Below, piece by piece: positions 43,360 through 54,849 of a stretch of DNA of 64,000 nt. The number at the start of each line of letters is the position of its first letter. Position 1 is the first letter of the stretch. A program made the translations under genes and the position numbers. The notes under the pieces are model-generated. The model made no database searches. It saw nothing but the letters and a program-made list of their open reading frames with translations, and was not told the origin of the DNA. The stretch spans positions 89,348,020 through 89,412,019 of the forward strand of contig OX235272.1 of NCBI GenBank assembly GCA_944472155.2, in the 5' to 3' direction. This DNA comes from Trichobilharzia szidati. Lineage: Eukaryota; Platyhelminthes; Trematoda; Strigeidida; Schistosomatidae.

Positions 43360-43945
43360 TTGAATATTAATCTGATGCTCACTAGCGACTGGCTGGGGTG
43401 GGGGCTTCTAGTGGGAATTCGTGGACAGTGGGGTAGAGGTTGTCGGGTGTGAGGACAAATACTTACCATAGGCGACATTGACTAGTAATCGCGCTATATG
43501 GTGAGTTGGCAGGAGTCAAAATTCATAGGCTATTGAATCTGGTCCCAATGGATGAATGGTCTATAAGCTCGTTGATATAAGAATAGAACTTGTACACTGT
43601 AGTAAAGTATAATTCCATTGTGCGTAAAATTAATTTTGATGAAGTCTCACAGTGTTATACAGTAATATTTACTGATGACCACGTTTCAAGCACAATGTAT
43701 TGCTACTCATAATCATCTCAAGTTGTGTGAGTAACTTGTGGGTCTGTGAGCTCTCCTTGCAGCCTGAAGGTCCAGGGTTCGAACCCCTGTGGTGGGTGCG
43801 CACTGATGAAGAGTCTCAAGCACTAGGACAAAATAGCTGGCTGCCCATTACTCCTAGGTTTGCCAGTGGGTCTCTAACCTTTGTCAGCTCATGATGAAAT
43901 CTTGCAGTCAGTCAGTCAAATCCCTGCAAACCAACACTTGGAGAA
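43360..43945 (+). repeat. HHR-A element interrupted by another repeat
   Basis: 43,360-43,574 is the 5' part (ATTAATCTGATGCTCACTAG...). 43,575-43,725 is the same short repeat as 35,440-35,570. 43,726-43,945 resumes with head, B box GGTTCGAACCCC and ribozyme (GCACTG, ATGAAGA, stem II weakened, AAAA instead of GAAA). Confidence 0.7.
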
Positions 43946-44129
43946 AATGTTTGTTGAGAAGACCATATAAGATAATCTCAGTTTTCTGAAGTAGTCATAA
44001 TGTAGTGATGTGAACCCAAGTTGAAAGAAATATTAATTCAAAAGAGTTACAAATCAATAACCCAGCTAAAAGGGATTATAACCCTATAAACACCCGAGTC
44101 CTTATTCATATTTCTTTTTGATACTATTA

Positions 44130-45010
44130 TTATTATTGTCATTCCCGTGGGTTTCAAGTGGAACATAGGGCTTCAGCAACATATCTTCACTTTGTCCTAT
44201 CTTCTGCTGTCCTTTTCAGCTGGGTCAACGATTGTCCATAACATCTCATCTCCTCCACAGCACCCTCGCACTAACGAACCCCTCATTGCTTCTCAGTGGG
44301 ATCTCACCTGAACGATAGCTTGCATTGCGTGCGATGTCATTCGACGCTCTCTTTAACGTATATCCAATCCATCTCCATTTTCTCCTACATATTTGTTGAT
44401 CGATTAGTTCTTCGTTGGTTCGTTCCCATAGTTTCTCGTTCCTAGTTCTTTCTGGCTTTTTGGTCTTCAGTAAGCGGCCAGCGAGGTCAGCTGTTGATAA
44501 AAGTTTGCAACTTGTTGGAAATCCTTTTTGTGACACGCAGTGCAAATTCCTGACCCATTTAGAAGCAGTGACTGACTTCACATTTGTGTTGAAAATCCGA
44601 ATCTTGTTCTTTATGCTGAGTTAATGTATAAGCTTTCCAAACTTGTTTCAGGCTGATATAGGCGAATCTTGCCTTTCCGATTCTGGCTGGCTGGTTTTGA
44701 CATCTTCAACCGTACTATCCGCTTGTGGTTGCAACTATGCTTCCTGGTCAGGTAAGTGAAGGAAGCGTCCTCTGCCAAATCTCTTTCGTTTATGGTGATT
44801 GGTACTGGTTGTTTTTTTTTGCTGTTTCTGTTGGTTTGTTATCTTCGTCGACTGTGTCTTCCCTATGTTCTCCTGCAGTCTCGTCTTCGCTGTCAGCTTC
44901 TTCAGCGAGTTTGTTGGTATTCTCCTGAAAGTCTTCAAGTCAGCGTGGAACTTATTCCTGTCTTCTCATTAGGGATTAAGTACTTCACTCCGTATTTCTT
45001 CAATCCTGTT
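44130..45010 (-). pseudogene. RTE-type LINE 3' half
   Basis: Minus frame 44,581-44,246 reads NEKLWERTNEELIDQQICRR, then KWRWIGYTLKRASNDIARNA, the conserved RTE C-terminal block. Upstream, 44,938-44,735 carries NSLKKLTAKTRLQENIGKTQ (after the ADD box in intact copies). The 3' end has GAAGCCCTATGTTCCACTTG and an AATAATAATAAT tail at about 44,130. Frameshifted and 5' truncated. Confidence 0.8.
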
Positions 45011-45589
45011 AAATGAATTTCATCGGGATTAATACATTAATACTGTCCTTCACTGTCTTTAGTAGCATACTGGAAGTTTTGGGGGAGAAATATTTCACCA
45101 GTTATTGGTTAATTTACACTTAGCTTTTTTAAAATGGAAATAAATTCTATGCTCACGTGTTAGATGAAAAGCTGACGTTGAGCTTGCACATTTGTAGGAC
45201 CGATAATTTTTCCTTCCCTGCTTTCAGAGTGAAACATACACCTCCAAGTTTTGAAGTTCAGAAACAGTTATATTGTGTATATAGAGTGGGGTTTCCGGCC
45301 TCACGACTAACCCTTTCGTCTTCATCTGGATTACTTCAGGCTAGTAAACTAGGCGGGGTGTAGAGGTGTATCGGCCGGGAATCGAAAGGAAGACATTTGT
45401 CATTTATTTATAAACTGCAAGCTTCTGTTACAGGTTTTGTAGGATTTAATACATTTACATCACCCTGGGGTATGAGCTTTTACTAGTTTAGTTTGCAATT
45501 TCATGATCAGAATATGAAATAAATAGCGTTCATTTCAACAAGAAAGGTGAAAAACTGACTTTGAAGATGCACCGGTGTTATTTTTTTAA

Positions 45590-46345
45590 TTATATTTATT
45601 ATTATTCCTTTGGATGAAATATAACGCTACAACAGCACATCTCCATTTCACTTTGCTCTATGCAGTCCTATTTAGCTGGCTGCAGTATTACCCACAGGAT
45701 CTCATCTCCTCCTCACACGATCTCCTCCATGTCACCTTCGAATCAAAGACCAACTCATCGTCTCCTATGTGTATTACACTCGAGCGACGAACTGTCACTC
45801 AGTGGTCTCTTCAGCGTGCATCCGACCCATCTCCACTCTTATGGGAATATTTATTGAGCGAATGGTTCTTCGTTGGTTCGTTCCCTGAGTTTCTTGTTGC
45901 TAATTCTTTCTGGCTGACCATCTGATCTTCAGTATGTAGTCAGTGAAGGCAGCTATTGATAAAAGTTTGCAACCTGTTAGGATGACTTTCATGACGTGCA
46001 TGCCGGATTTCTGACTTAACATTGGTATTGAAAATCCGAATTTCGTTGTTTATTCCCAGTGCAGAAGATTTCCACACTGATTTCAGAGTGATGGAAGTCT
46101 TTCTTGCCTTTCCAAACCAAATGATATTTAGCATCCGCCTCTTTTCCATCTGTAATTGAAACAACACTTCTTAGATAACTGAAGAAAGTGACCTCATTCA
46201 AATTTCTTCCTTTGTCACTGATTGGTGCTTTTTATTATTGGTTGTTGGGTATTTCCGTCATCTGCAACTTCTCTGTGTTCACTTGACGTCCTGTCTTTGC
46301 TGATTCTTCTGCCAGTTTGTTGGTTTTCGCCTGTAATTCTTCAAT
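45590..46345 (-). pseudogene. RTE-type LINE 3' half
   Basis: Minus frame 46,167-45,940 reads GKARKTSITLKSVWKSSALG, then NNEIRIFNTNVKSE and NRLQTFINSCLH, matching the RTE thumb. The C-terminal part lies at 45,600-45,930 in other frames, and the 3' end reaches TAATAATAAATATAAT-like sequence near 45,595. It is a second minus copy 0.6 kb from the one at 44.1-45.0 kb, divergent enough to be an independent insertion. Confidence 0.8.
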
Positions 46346-46604
46346 TTTGTGTGACATTACAAGTGTTCAGTAAATGGATTCACGGACTTAAGTTCCTTGT
46401 TAATATAATGTTTAACAATGCCTGTATTATTCTTTAATGTTTCAGGAGGTTTCACCTGTGTTGCCTATTGTTTAAAGTACAATACTTATAGGCATATCAG
46501 TATTTATATCCGCTTTATATATTTAGAATAATTAATGTAGTAAGGACCAGTCGTGAAATATTATTACAGCATGAGTTTACTTTGTCACCGAAATTTGTAA
46601 AAGT

Positions 46605-47150
46605 GACTTCTCAAGAGTTAGTTTGTAGGCATTTGATTTGTTTCAAGTTTGACCAGTGATAGATATCAGTTAATGAACCAACATGAACCCAGAACCTTCA
46701 GGTGACAAGGCAAGCTTGTATATCATTCAGCCACTGGAACGCGATCCAACAGTCCATGAATTCCAACTTCTGCTGATACGGGATATCAGAGCAACCACCA
46801 GTCATTGTCATCGACGATTGCCTGTCTTTACTTCCGACAGAGTTTAACACATTGGTCACGACTTCTCACTAGAACTCTAGGAGACCATATCCTATAGCCA
46901 GCCACTAGGGAGCGTCAGATTAAGTTTGGTCATGACTAATACCCATTGATAACATTGGCTGGTGGTCGTGCTAAAATCACAGATTGGTAGAAGTTGGAAT
47001 TTATTTTCCACTGAATGTTTTAACAGCTTGCCTCGTAACCACAATGTCCTGCATTCGAACCTCGGTGAGCGGGTACTGGCGATGAGTTCCAAACTAGAAT
47101 GAAACAGCTGTCCAGTAATCCGCATTTTTCAATGGTCCTCCTGCTGATAT
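46605..47150. repeat. Inverted pair of HHR-A elements
   Basis: 46,605-46,920 is a minus copy starting with CAAGAGTTAGTTTGTAGGCA and lacking the ribozyme (deleted near 46,675). 46,925-47,150 is a plus copy with GTACTGGCGATGAGTTCC, GAAAC and AGCTGTCCAGTA; its core reads GCGATGA. Heads face each other. Confidence 0.65.
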
Positions 47151-47639
47151 AAATGTGTGAGCGAACTTGAAGGTGACTCCTGTTGAATTCATCTTTGCAA
47201 CTTATTTGAAATGATGCATTCACAGCTGCAACTCTTTTGTTTCTTATATATCTATAATTGTTAACTTTTACTCTGTAATAAACGTCAACGTTAGAAAACA
47301 TTTTTGCTGTCATAGAGGTTTTAAATACTGGTCAGTCCTAATACACATTATAATACTTTATGGCATGATTAGGCCCTGGTTACTTCCTCGAACTGTATCA
47401 TATTTGTTCTCATTAGGAATACTACTAATTGAACCATACATCCTTCCCAATCAAGGATAAAATAACTTAGTGATTTAAGGAATGACACGACCAATCAGTA
47501 TTCAGTGAGACCACACATCACTTACTCTCCATATTTCTGCCTAATAAAGCATTCCATATAGTCTTAAGTGTCTGAATTCTATGGCTAGATAGACGAACTA
47601 ATGTGCTAATCATAATTTTATTTAAAATAACAATCACTA

Positions 47640-48235
47640 ATCATTATCAAAGGAAGAAATTTGAACGAGGTCACTTCCTTCATATATCTAATCAGTATCG
47701 TTTCAGCCACAGGCGTAGCACAGGGATTATGATGTCAAAACCAGAGTTGGAAAGGTAAGAAAGGTCTTCATCACCTTGAAATCAGTTTGGAAATACGCTA
47801 CACTCATTATGAACAGCAGAAATTCGGATTCTCAATACCATTGTTAAGTTGGTTATTCTTGGCGCGCAAAATTTTTTCAATAGCTATTTTCACTGGCTCC
47901 ATTGTGAAGATCAAATACAGGGAAGGAACTCTGGGAACAAACCACCCAATAAATATCGGTGAAGAAAATGCAGATGGATTAGACACACGCTGAAAGGACC
48001 GTTAGGTAATATCATGCATCATAGCTTGAGTGGAGTCCGAATGGGAATCGATCAGTTGGGTATGAGCCCAAGAGTGATACGAAGGAGTTCGTGCGACGGA
48101 GAGACGAACGCTTATGGACAATTGTGAGGTCAGCTAAAGTGGACTGCAGTGAACAGGAGGAAATGGGGGTGTTCTGATATAGCCTTACATTCAAATTGGA
48201 ACCCAAAAGAAAAATAAATTAATAATGATAATAGA
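47640..48235 (+). pseudogene. RTE-type LINE 3' end
   Basis: Broken plus frames: DVKTRVGKVRKVFITLKSVW (47,730-47,790), MNSRNSDSQY, then the C-terminal region with RRKCRWIRHTLKG-like codons (47,960-47,995). It ends at ATTGGAACCCAAAAGAAAAA and TAAATTAATAATGATAATAG. A short-lived element end, heavily mutated. Confidence 0.7.
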
Positions 48236-48519
48236 AATTAGTTATAAATCATGAACATTTTCTAAATAATCGATTTTCACTTTACAACAGAACAGTTAAA
48301 TGGGCAGTGCCATCTATCATTCAGTGACCGCTAGATACAATATCCAATGAGATCGAGGTGGAACCAACATACCACTTTCGTGTTTCAATGATTTCACCAG
48401 GACACTAATGGACTTAAGATTTCGAATCATCATCGATGATTTTTGTATGCTCAAGTGAAACTAATCACTAGTTAAGAACTGGATGTTATCGCACAGCTGA
48501 TAATACCTGACATCTTACT

Positions 48520-49080
48520 TAAGCCCATGTTTCCATTTAGCTTTCTGTCATTCGAGTTTGACCATGGCTTAATTTCAGTTAGAAAACCATTGAAAACCAG
48601 CGAGCGCTGGACAGCTGTTTCGTCCCAGTTTGGGATTCATCAGCATTAGCCATCCACTGGGTTTCGAACTCAGGACCTTCCGGTTACAAGGGAAGCTCGT
48701 ACATCATTCCTCCTCTGGGACCCAACTCACTGGCTCATGAATTCCAACTCCTACTAATTAGTGATTTAGCGCGGTCACCAACCAGTGTCATCGGTGAGAG
48801 CTCGATCCTCACTCCCAACAGGACGGACCTCACTGGTCACGACTTCTCACTAGAACTCAAAGGAAACTTTGTCCTGTAGCAAGTCACCAGCGAGTATCAG
48901 ATTAATTTTCAAGAGTTGATTGGTAAGAATTTGATTTGTTTTTACGAGTTTGACCACTAAGGATTGATATCAGTTAGAGAATCATTGAAAAGCAACAGGG
49001 AGTGCTGGACAGCTATTTCATCCTAGTTTGAGACTCATTGGCAATACGCATCCTTTGGGTTTTGAACCCAGTTATTCAGT
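48520..49080 (-). repeat. HHR-A head-to-tail dimer
   Basis: 48,520-48,935 is a full minus unit and 48,936-49,080 the beginning of the next, joined exactly as expected of a unit junction (...CAGATTAATTTTCAAGAGTT...). The GCTGGACAGCT landmarks lie 388 bases apart (48,606 and 48,994). First ribozyme: CTGATGA, ATCCC...GGGAC, GAAAC, AGCTGTC; second: mutated (GAAA to GAAAT, CTGATGA lost). Confidence 0.8.
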
Positions 49081-49129
49081 CATTCTCCAGGACATTGATA
49101 TCTGTCTTTCATACTAAGGCAGTTGCAAA

Positions 49130-49440
49130 TCGATTCAAAGGTTATATTCAGGCAGTTAACCTGGGGTTCAAGTGGGAAGCCGTGACCAGTAGGGTACAGC
49201 AGGTTGAAGATGAGGCAGTTAGAAGTTAAAATTCAAGGACCACTGGATCGGGTCCCAGTGACTTAATGGTCTATAAGCTCACTAGCCTTGTCACCAGAAG
49301 GTCCTGGGTTCGAATCCCGGTGGGTGCGTACTGAAGAAGAGTCTCAAACTAGGCTGGCAAAACAGCTGTCCAGTACTCCCAGGTTTTCCAGTGGTTCTCT
49401 AACTGATGTCAGCTCATGATGAAATCCTCCATGCAATCAT
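49130..49440 (+). repeat. HHR-A element
   Basis: Plus copy with head (GTGACTTAATGG), perfect B box GGTTCGAATCC (about 49,307), and ribozyme GTACTGAAGAAGAGTC with an insertion in stem II (GGCTGGC) and AAAA for GAAA. It faces the minus dimer at 48.5-49.1 kb. Confidence 0.75.
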
Positions 49441-49585
49441 TAAGATCAATCGATTAGCGGGGTAAAATAATTTGAGTAATTAATAATTCATAAAACTGGT
49501 AATGAATACAAATACCAACATTGACTCATGTTATCAAGTTATGAACACCATCCATTTTTCCAGTGTTTCTTGTCTACATATGATT

Positions 49586-49882
49586 GTGTGTGTGTGTGTG
49601 CGTGCAATAAATTAAAACTAGAGAAAAATAATATAACGAAAATTAGTGGAAAACGTTGTTTTTTCTGTGAAAAAGAGTATAAACAAACTATCTCACCATA
49701 ATAATAATCACTAACTAATCAACCTTGTTGAATGAACTGAAATTTCATGTGTTCCACCTGTTGTTTGTTTGTACACTTCTGTTTTGAACAGCTGGAACTT
49801 GTACGAATCAGTTGTTGTTAAAATTATTATTGTTGTGTAAAGGACAACAGAGCAAGTAAACATTGCACACACACACACACAT
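49586..49882. repeat. (TG)n and (CA)n microsatellites facing each other
   Basis: TGTGTGTGTGTGTGTGCGTG at about 49,587 and GCACACACACACACACATG at about 49,864. Nothing else was recognised between them. Confidence 0.75.
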
Positions 49883-50149
49883 GAATCCAGCACATTTGTG
49901 TAAACGTTGATGTGATGAAGAAGAGAAGAAAGAATAAAGCAGAGTTAATTAGGGCAACAGCACATACTGTTTATTTAACAAAGTTTACATGAAATTGATC
50001 CCATGAAATTTCATTTCTTTGTTTGTCTGCTTGTTTGTATGGATTGTTATTTTGTAACTTTTCAGGTACACACACATTTAACAATTTGTATATTTTGACT
50101 AATTTAAATTTTTAAATGAAAACTGATTAGTAATTATTAGATTTTTATC

Positions 50150-51880
50150 ATGAATCAACGTCAGTTAGAGTGATCATTGAAGGAGCATTGGATAACTAGT
50201 TGTTTCGCCCTACTTTGGGACTGTTCATCAGTGAAGATGAAATCTGGAACCTTAAGGTGACGAGACCTTTGACACTTCAGTCACCTGGGGTGTAACTCCA
50301 CGACCCAGTTCATTTTGATACGAAGGACTCCACCGGTCACGACTTATCACACTGCAGCTTCAGGGAATCTATTCAGCAGCCATCAATGATATTCATATCA
50401 TAGAAGTTGTGGGTTGCATTTGAAACATTATCAGGAAATAAAAAAGTACTGTATCGTTGTGTGTCAGAATTTCGCATTGTAAATCACAAGAAATCAATGA
50501 AATAGAGTCACGGAAGTATTTATTACAATAGTATGAGGAGAAATTATAGTTTCCAAATCATGCAGTTCATTGTAACTTGTATACCACAATGGTGAAGTAA
50601 TCCCCAATAAGGATCAGCTGTTGTGTGTACAAGTTTCTTTGCAAACTATTTCCTTGAACATCGACTCATGAGTACTACATGTTCTCTAGCAAATATTGAA
50701 GTTCTTAATCCATAACAATATTCTGAGTTCTTTAAATACACGAGAACTTGCCATATCACTACCTTCAATCAAACGTGAGTAGTGAGTGGAACACCATTCC
50801 ATTTATAGATCACATCAACATGACTAGAAGACATTGTTGACTGGTGTTATCAAAGACAGAAAATTCATATAAAAAGGAGAGACTTTGTTACAGTTGTAAT
50901 GGAAGTTGAAACATGCATGACTGAATAATAGTTTCAATTACTGAGTTGTTTATTACCATTTCTACAGTTATTGTTTGTCCACATTTAATTAGCATACTAA
51001 TACTCCTCGGTTGATTTGTTATTCCGTATATGCATTTCTAAAGAGTTAAGCCACTACTACTACTTCCTTCCTTCCTAAAAATAACAGTATTTCTGCTACT
51101 ACTAGAAATACATGTATCTAAGTATTAACATATTCCTTAAGGGATATACAGTAGAACTGCTGACACCTCTCATTTAATGCTTACACACTGCTTTACAGAC
51201 ACAGAGCTTAATATATTCCATTTTTATTGATTGATATCTTAGTGACTACCAACCATGTTTATAACATCTGATCGGATTTTAAAGTGACAAACAGTTGATT
51301 AAGTCAATCGTATTCCGATAAAATGAATCCGTTTAAGCCACCTACATGAAGTGACAGTAACAGATGTCTCCTTCAATAGTAGACGTACAAAGGGCTAGAC
51401 AGGTGTCTCTGAATTAGTGGATTGCAAGTATGAGAAAAGGTTTCAATCTGAATTCCATCATCCCTTTATTATCTATTTCGACTTATCAGACAATCTTGCC
51501 TGGAATTATACTTCCAGGATCTTGAAGATTGAGGTTTGTGGAAGGTGTGTTGAAAGACAAATGACTGAATTGTTTCAGTATTTTATACTCATGAAAGGGA
51601 TGCCTCAAAGTTCCTGACTTTTATTTGATAATCTATGATGAAAGCTGGTGAAAGAAATGTAGAACACCCTTTTCAATGGCTGATGTTATAAGATATGTTG
51701 CTAATTCATTCAAAAGACTATCAGAACAACTGGTCCTCAGTGAAGTCGTCATCGTTTACTGTCGTGGAGACACGTCCACCTGAAGAGTTCAAAAATTCTG
51801 AACTTAATTTCTAGTCATTAGCCAGTGATTATTTACAAAGAGAAATCCTGTCCATTGTACAGAAAGACGCATCGAATATT
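50150..51880 (-). repeat. Arm 2 of the 1.7-kb inverted duplication
   Basis: Reverse complement of 38,036-39,810, including the HHR-A copy (here 50,150-50,400, minus). Small indels occur, and the short frame of arm 1 carries a stop here. The spacer between arms is about 10.3 kb. Confidence 0.85.
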
Positions 51881-52189
51881 TATTTCTCACAGCCACTTCA
51901 ATTAAAAAAATTCAGTCATTAAGATTGATAGATTTGCCACTTTATTTCTCTACTTTTTCATTATAATCTCTTACCATACGTGATACAATCTGTCTTGTGA
52001 TTTGAGGCAGGGAAAGAAAAAAATACATTTCTTGTTATCATACGACTGGCAATTAGGAAATTAAACACAATAAGTGACCATAATTCGTTGATGACGTGAT
52101 TCTCTTTCAATGATGGTGATGATGATGACGTATCTGTTGCATAAGTGCTTTAAATAATCCGTTAGTTTTGTGAAGAGGTTTTAAGAACA

Positions 52190-52330
52190 GTTTTTTTAAG
52201 GAGATGATTGATTGCTTATTTCAGTATTGTTTTGTCACAGGTGTTTCGTCCTGATTTGAGGACTCTTCAGACGCGTAAATGAAAAGTTTGTCTGTCTAAG
52301 GATTCTTGATTTCCACTGGCTATTGTGTCT
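52190..52330 (-). repeat. HHR-A ribozyme-region remnant
   Basis: Minus strand: CTGAAGA, GTCCTCAAATCAGGAC, GAAA, then CACCTGTGAC. The core and stem II are intact, but stem I strands no longer pair. The head is absent. Confidence 0.55.
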
Positions 52331-52919
52331 GATACTGGTTTGTGAGAAGATCCGATTAGTGCTTATATCCACACAAGTCACATACTCCATTGGTTTTTGT
52401 TCTAAATTTCATTTTACTAAGATAAAATAATTTCTGAACACAAAAGATACATTTGAGGCATGCTAATTTTAGAGAGACACCATTTGTAATTGTAATATCT
52501 GTTCTCAAATGAGACTATTTCATTTTAGTAGGTCATAAGTCAGTGTATTAATAATTTATTTCCAGAAGATTAAAGCAAAAGGGTGACTACTGGTATTATT
52601 GGAAAAACTTAGGATCACTTTATTGGTGTACCAGATAACTGTAGACCCGTTACATTACTAAAATTAATTGAGGAGAATTATTTAAACCATAACTACCAGG
52701 CTCTCAAACTCTAGAAGTTATGTAAAATTAGTAAGTGATACTGTTTTACCTGTGGTTCGTCTGATAAATGGGATGGCATACAATTTTAGCTTCTGTGAGA
52801 CATAGACTATGTTGTTTTAGCACACCATTTATCCTCTATTCAATCATATAAAAAGAAGTTTACTTTCCCTATAAATCATCCTACTCAAGCACACAAATTT
52901 AAATTAATTTGTTTGATTC

Positions 52920-53150
52920 TACTCACACGGTAGTCACCAGCTACATGGGTGATCCGGGTTCGATTCACGATCAATGTTTCACTCTTGAACCTCGCCTAGT
53001 TTACTGGTCTCCTGCAATCCCAGAGAATGGGGAAATTTAGATATACGGCTACCAACCCCATTTTGCGAAAACAACATCAAAGGTACTAAATTTCAAAGCT
53101 TTAAGCCCTTCTAATGTTCCACTCGGAACGCAATGAATGGATGAATGAAA
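52920..53150 (+). repeat. SINE-D copy
   Basis: B box GGGTTCGATTCACG (52,967), body CTCGCCTAGTTTACTGG, then CTACCAACCCCATTTTGCG, TTTCAAAGCTTTAAGCCC and the RTE-like tail TGTTCCACTCGGAACGCAAT. Confidence 0.65.
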
Positions 53151-54166
53151 GTCATTCGACGTAACACCTTTTAGTTTGGCTAACTGGGAGATAATGAAGA
53201 TATTTACATTGATGCTAAGAGGTTTTTATATTACACGGCTTTGAAGCCTTGTACTGTACTGTGGCATTCGGATAATCCTATTTGTTGATTATAGTCGAAA
53301 AATTTGATCTATGATTGTTCTCACGTGATCTATTTGATCACTCATTTATTCCTGCTTCTTTTCCAAATTCATGCATTACGCAATCCACCTGTTTAATTTT
53401 TACAGATATTTCTACCCTTTAATTGTTGGGCTAAGTTTTCTTGATTAGTTATAACAATTGTTGACATTTTAATTTTGATTAATTGTTATTAACAAACTTG
53501 TCATCACCTGACTGATAAATTGTGTGAGAAATTAAGATTGTTACACCTATATTAGAGTAGAGCCACTGATGGGGATCTAATTGGAAAGTGATCATTTCCA
53601 GGCTAAATTTATTGTCCTCAAAAATAAAAACAAAATAAAGAAGAAGTTTAGAATTTTGGCTGACTATACTAATTACTTCGAAAACGAAATGGATTCAGAA
53701 GGTTATGGAGTAAAGAAACCAGAATCTAGCAAAGATCTGGTCTCTATAAGTCTTCGCGATGTCAACTCATAATGTTGTGGTCGAGATTTGTGCAATATCT
53801 GTTATCTCAAATGATCAATAATAAGAGCTTTATTCTGGAAAGTGTCCATATAATTTATAGATTCTTTATCGAAGTTTATTGCGTGACATTTCCTCCATGT
53901 CCAGGACCCTCAAATAAAATACTAGTTGACAGAAGATCCTGTGACACAGTACTCTCGAATCTGAAACACGGACCAATACATTATGATATCTCGTCTTCGT
54001 ATCCTTCAAGAAATGTACCACATTTGGTAGATTGCTAATCATAAAAGCTTCAGCGGTACATCCTGAGAAACAAGGATATAACTCAGAAACAATTGCGTCA
54101 TCATGTATTGTAATACATTGTCTCTCAGGATTATGCATTTTCTCATATTTGGTAGAAACGTTTATA

Positions 54167-54671
54167 TTTTTGATTGCACACTAGTCAGTAACTAGTGTGA
54201 TGTGTCTAGTCCTATCTTCGGTGCAGACTGAATTCTATCAGTCATGTTTGCAATGTGGCCACCATGCTAGGTGGCTCGCCATTACGGTGCACTGTGAATT
54301 GTTGGTATTAGATGGTTGGAGGCAATCGGCAATCACAGTGCACCGTAATGGCGAGCCACCTAGCATGGTGGCCACATTGCAAACATGACTGATAGAATTC
54401 AGTCTGCACCGAAGATAGGACTAGACACATTACACTAGTTACTGACTAGTGTGCAATCAAAAATATCCAATACAGTCCTACAGGAGGTCAGTCGCGAGCC
54501 TGAATAGCTCAGTGGTAACGTCTCTGACTGCAGCACTGGGTGACGCGGGTTCGAATCTCAGAAGGGACATCAGTTCCGTCAAGGTTGCAGATAAGCCTTG
54601 CTCACTGATGAGTGCCAACTAGCACGAAACCTAGGTCCAAGGCTTCCTGCCGATTGCCTCCAACCATCTAA
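54167..54671 (+). mobile_element. HHR-B inverted-dimer insertion with 14-bp target-site duplication
   Basis: TSD: TAGAAACGTTTATA at 54,153-54,166 and 54,672-54,685. Inside, 54,167-54,333 is an inverted piece of the unit (ending GGCAATCGGC), followed by plus-sense 54,334-54,671: unit body, head with A box TAGCTCAGTGG (54,505-54,515) and B box GGTTCGAATCT (54,548-54,558), ribozyme, and 3' end at CCAACCATCTAA. The body segment CACAGTGCACCGTAATGGCG is present in both orientations, so the template must have contained it twice. This fits target-primed reverse transcription of a multimer with a 5' inversion. Confidence 0.85.
54593..54645 (+). ncRNA. hammerhead ribozyme, HHR-B, with 4-nt insertion
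   Basis: Stem I AAGCCTTG (54,593-54,600) pairs perfectly with CAAGGCTT (54,638-54,645). Core CTGATGA, stem II GTGC...GCAC, GAA, palindromic stem III ACCTAGGT and GTC are intact. CTCA is inserted between stem I and the core (54,601-54,604), which may impair folding. Confidence 0.75.
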
Positions 54672-54849
54672 TAGAAACGTTTATAATTAGCAGGTTGGAA
54701 ACATTTCAAATGCTCTTGAGAGTAAATGATACCACTAGAGATCATATTTTATTTTATTTAAACACGGTGAAGAAGAGAAATTATTTGCAATGTAATGATG
54801 GAGGATTTTAGTAGTCCAAGTCTTAAGCAGGCCGGTAGGTATGATCGGT

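Larger units (their letters stand above)
53815..54840 (-). repeat. R1 retrocopy split by an HHR-B insertion
   Basis: 53,815-54,166 and 54,672-54,840 are consecutive parts of R1 in minus sense (tail GAATAAAGC near 53,830). The 14-base TAGAAACGTTTATA is present at both joints, a target-site duplication flanking the inserted 505 bases. Confidence 0.85.

Noticed and set aside
53581..53772. Lys/Glu-rich frame as an exon
   Set aside because: The nominal start is TTG, there is no clear acceptor or homology, and the composition is AT-driven. It could use an AG acceptor near 53,601, but nothing else supports this.
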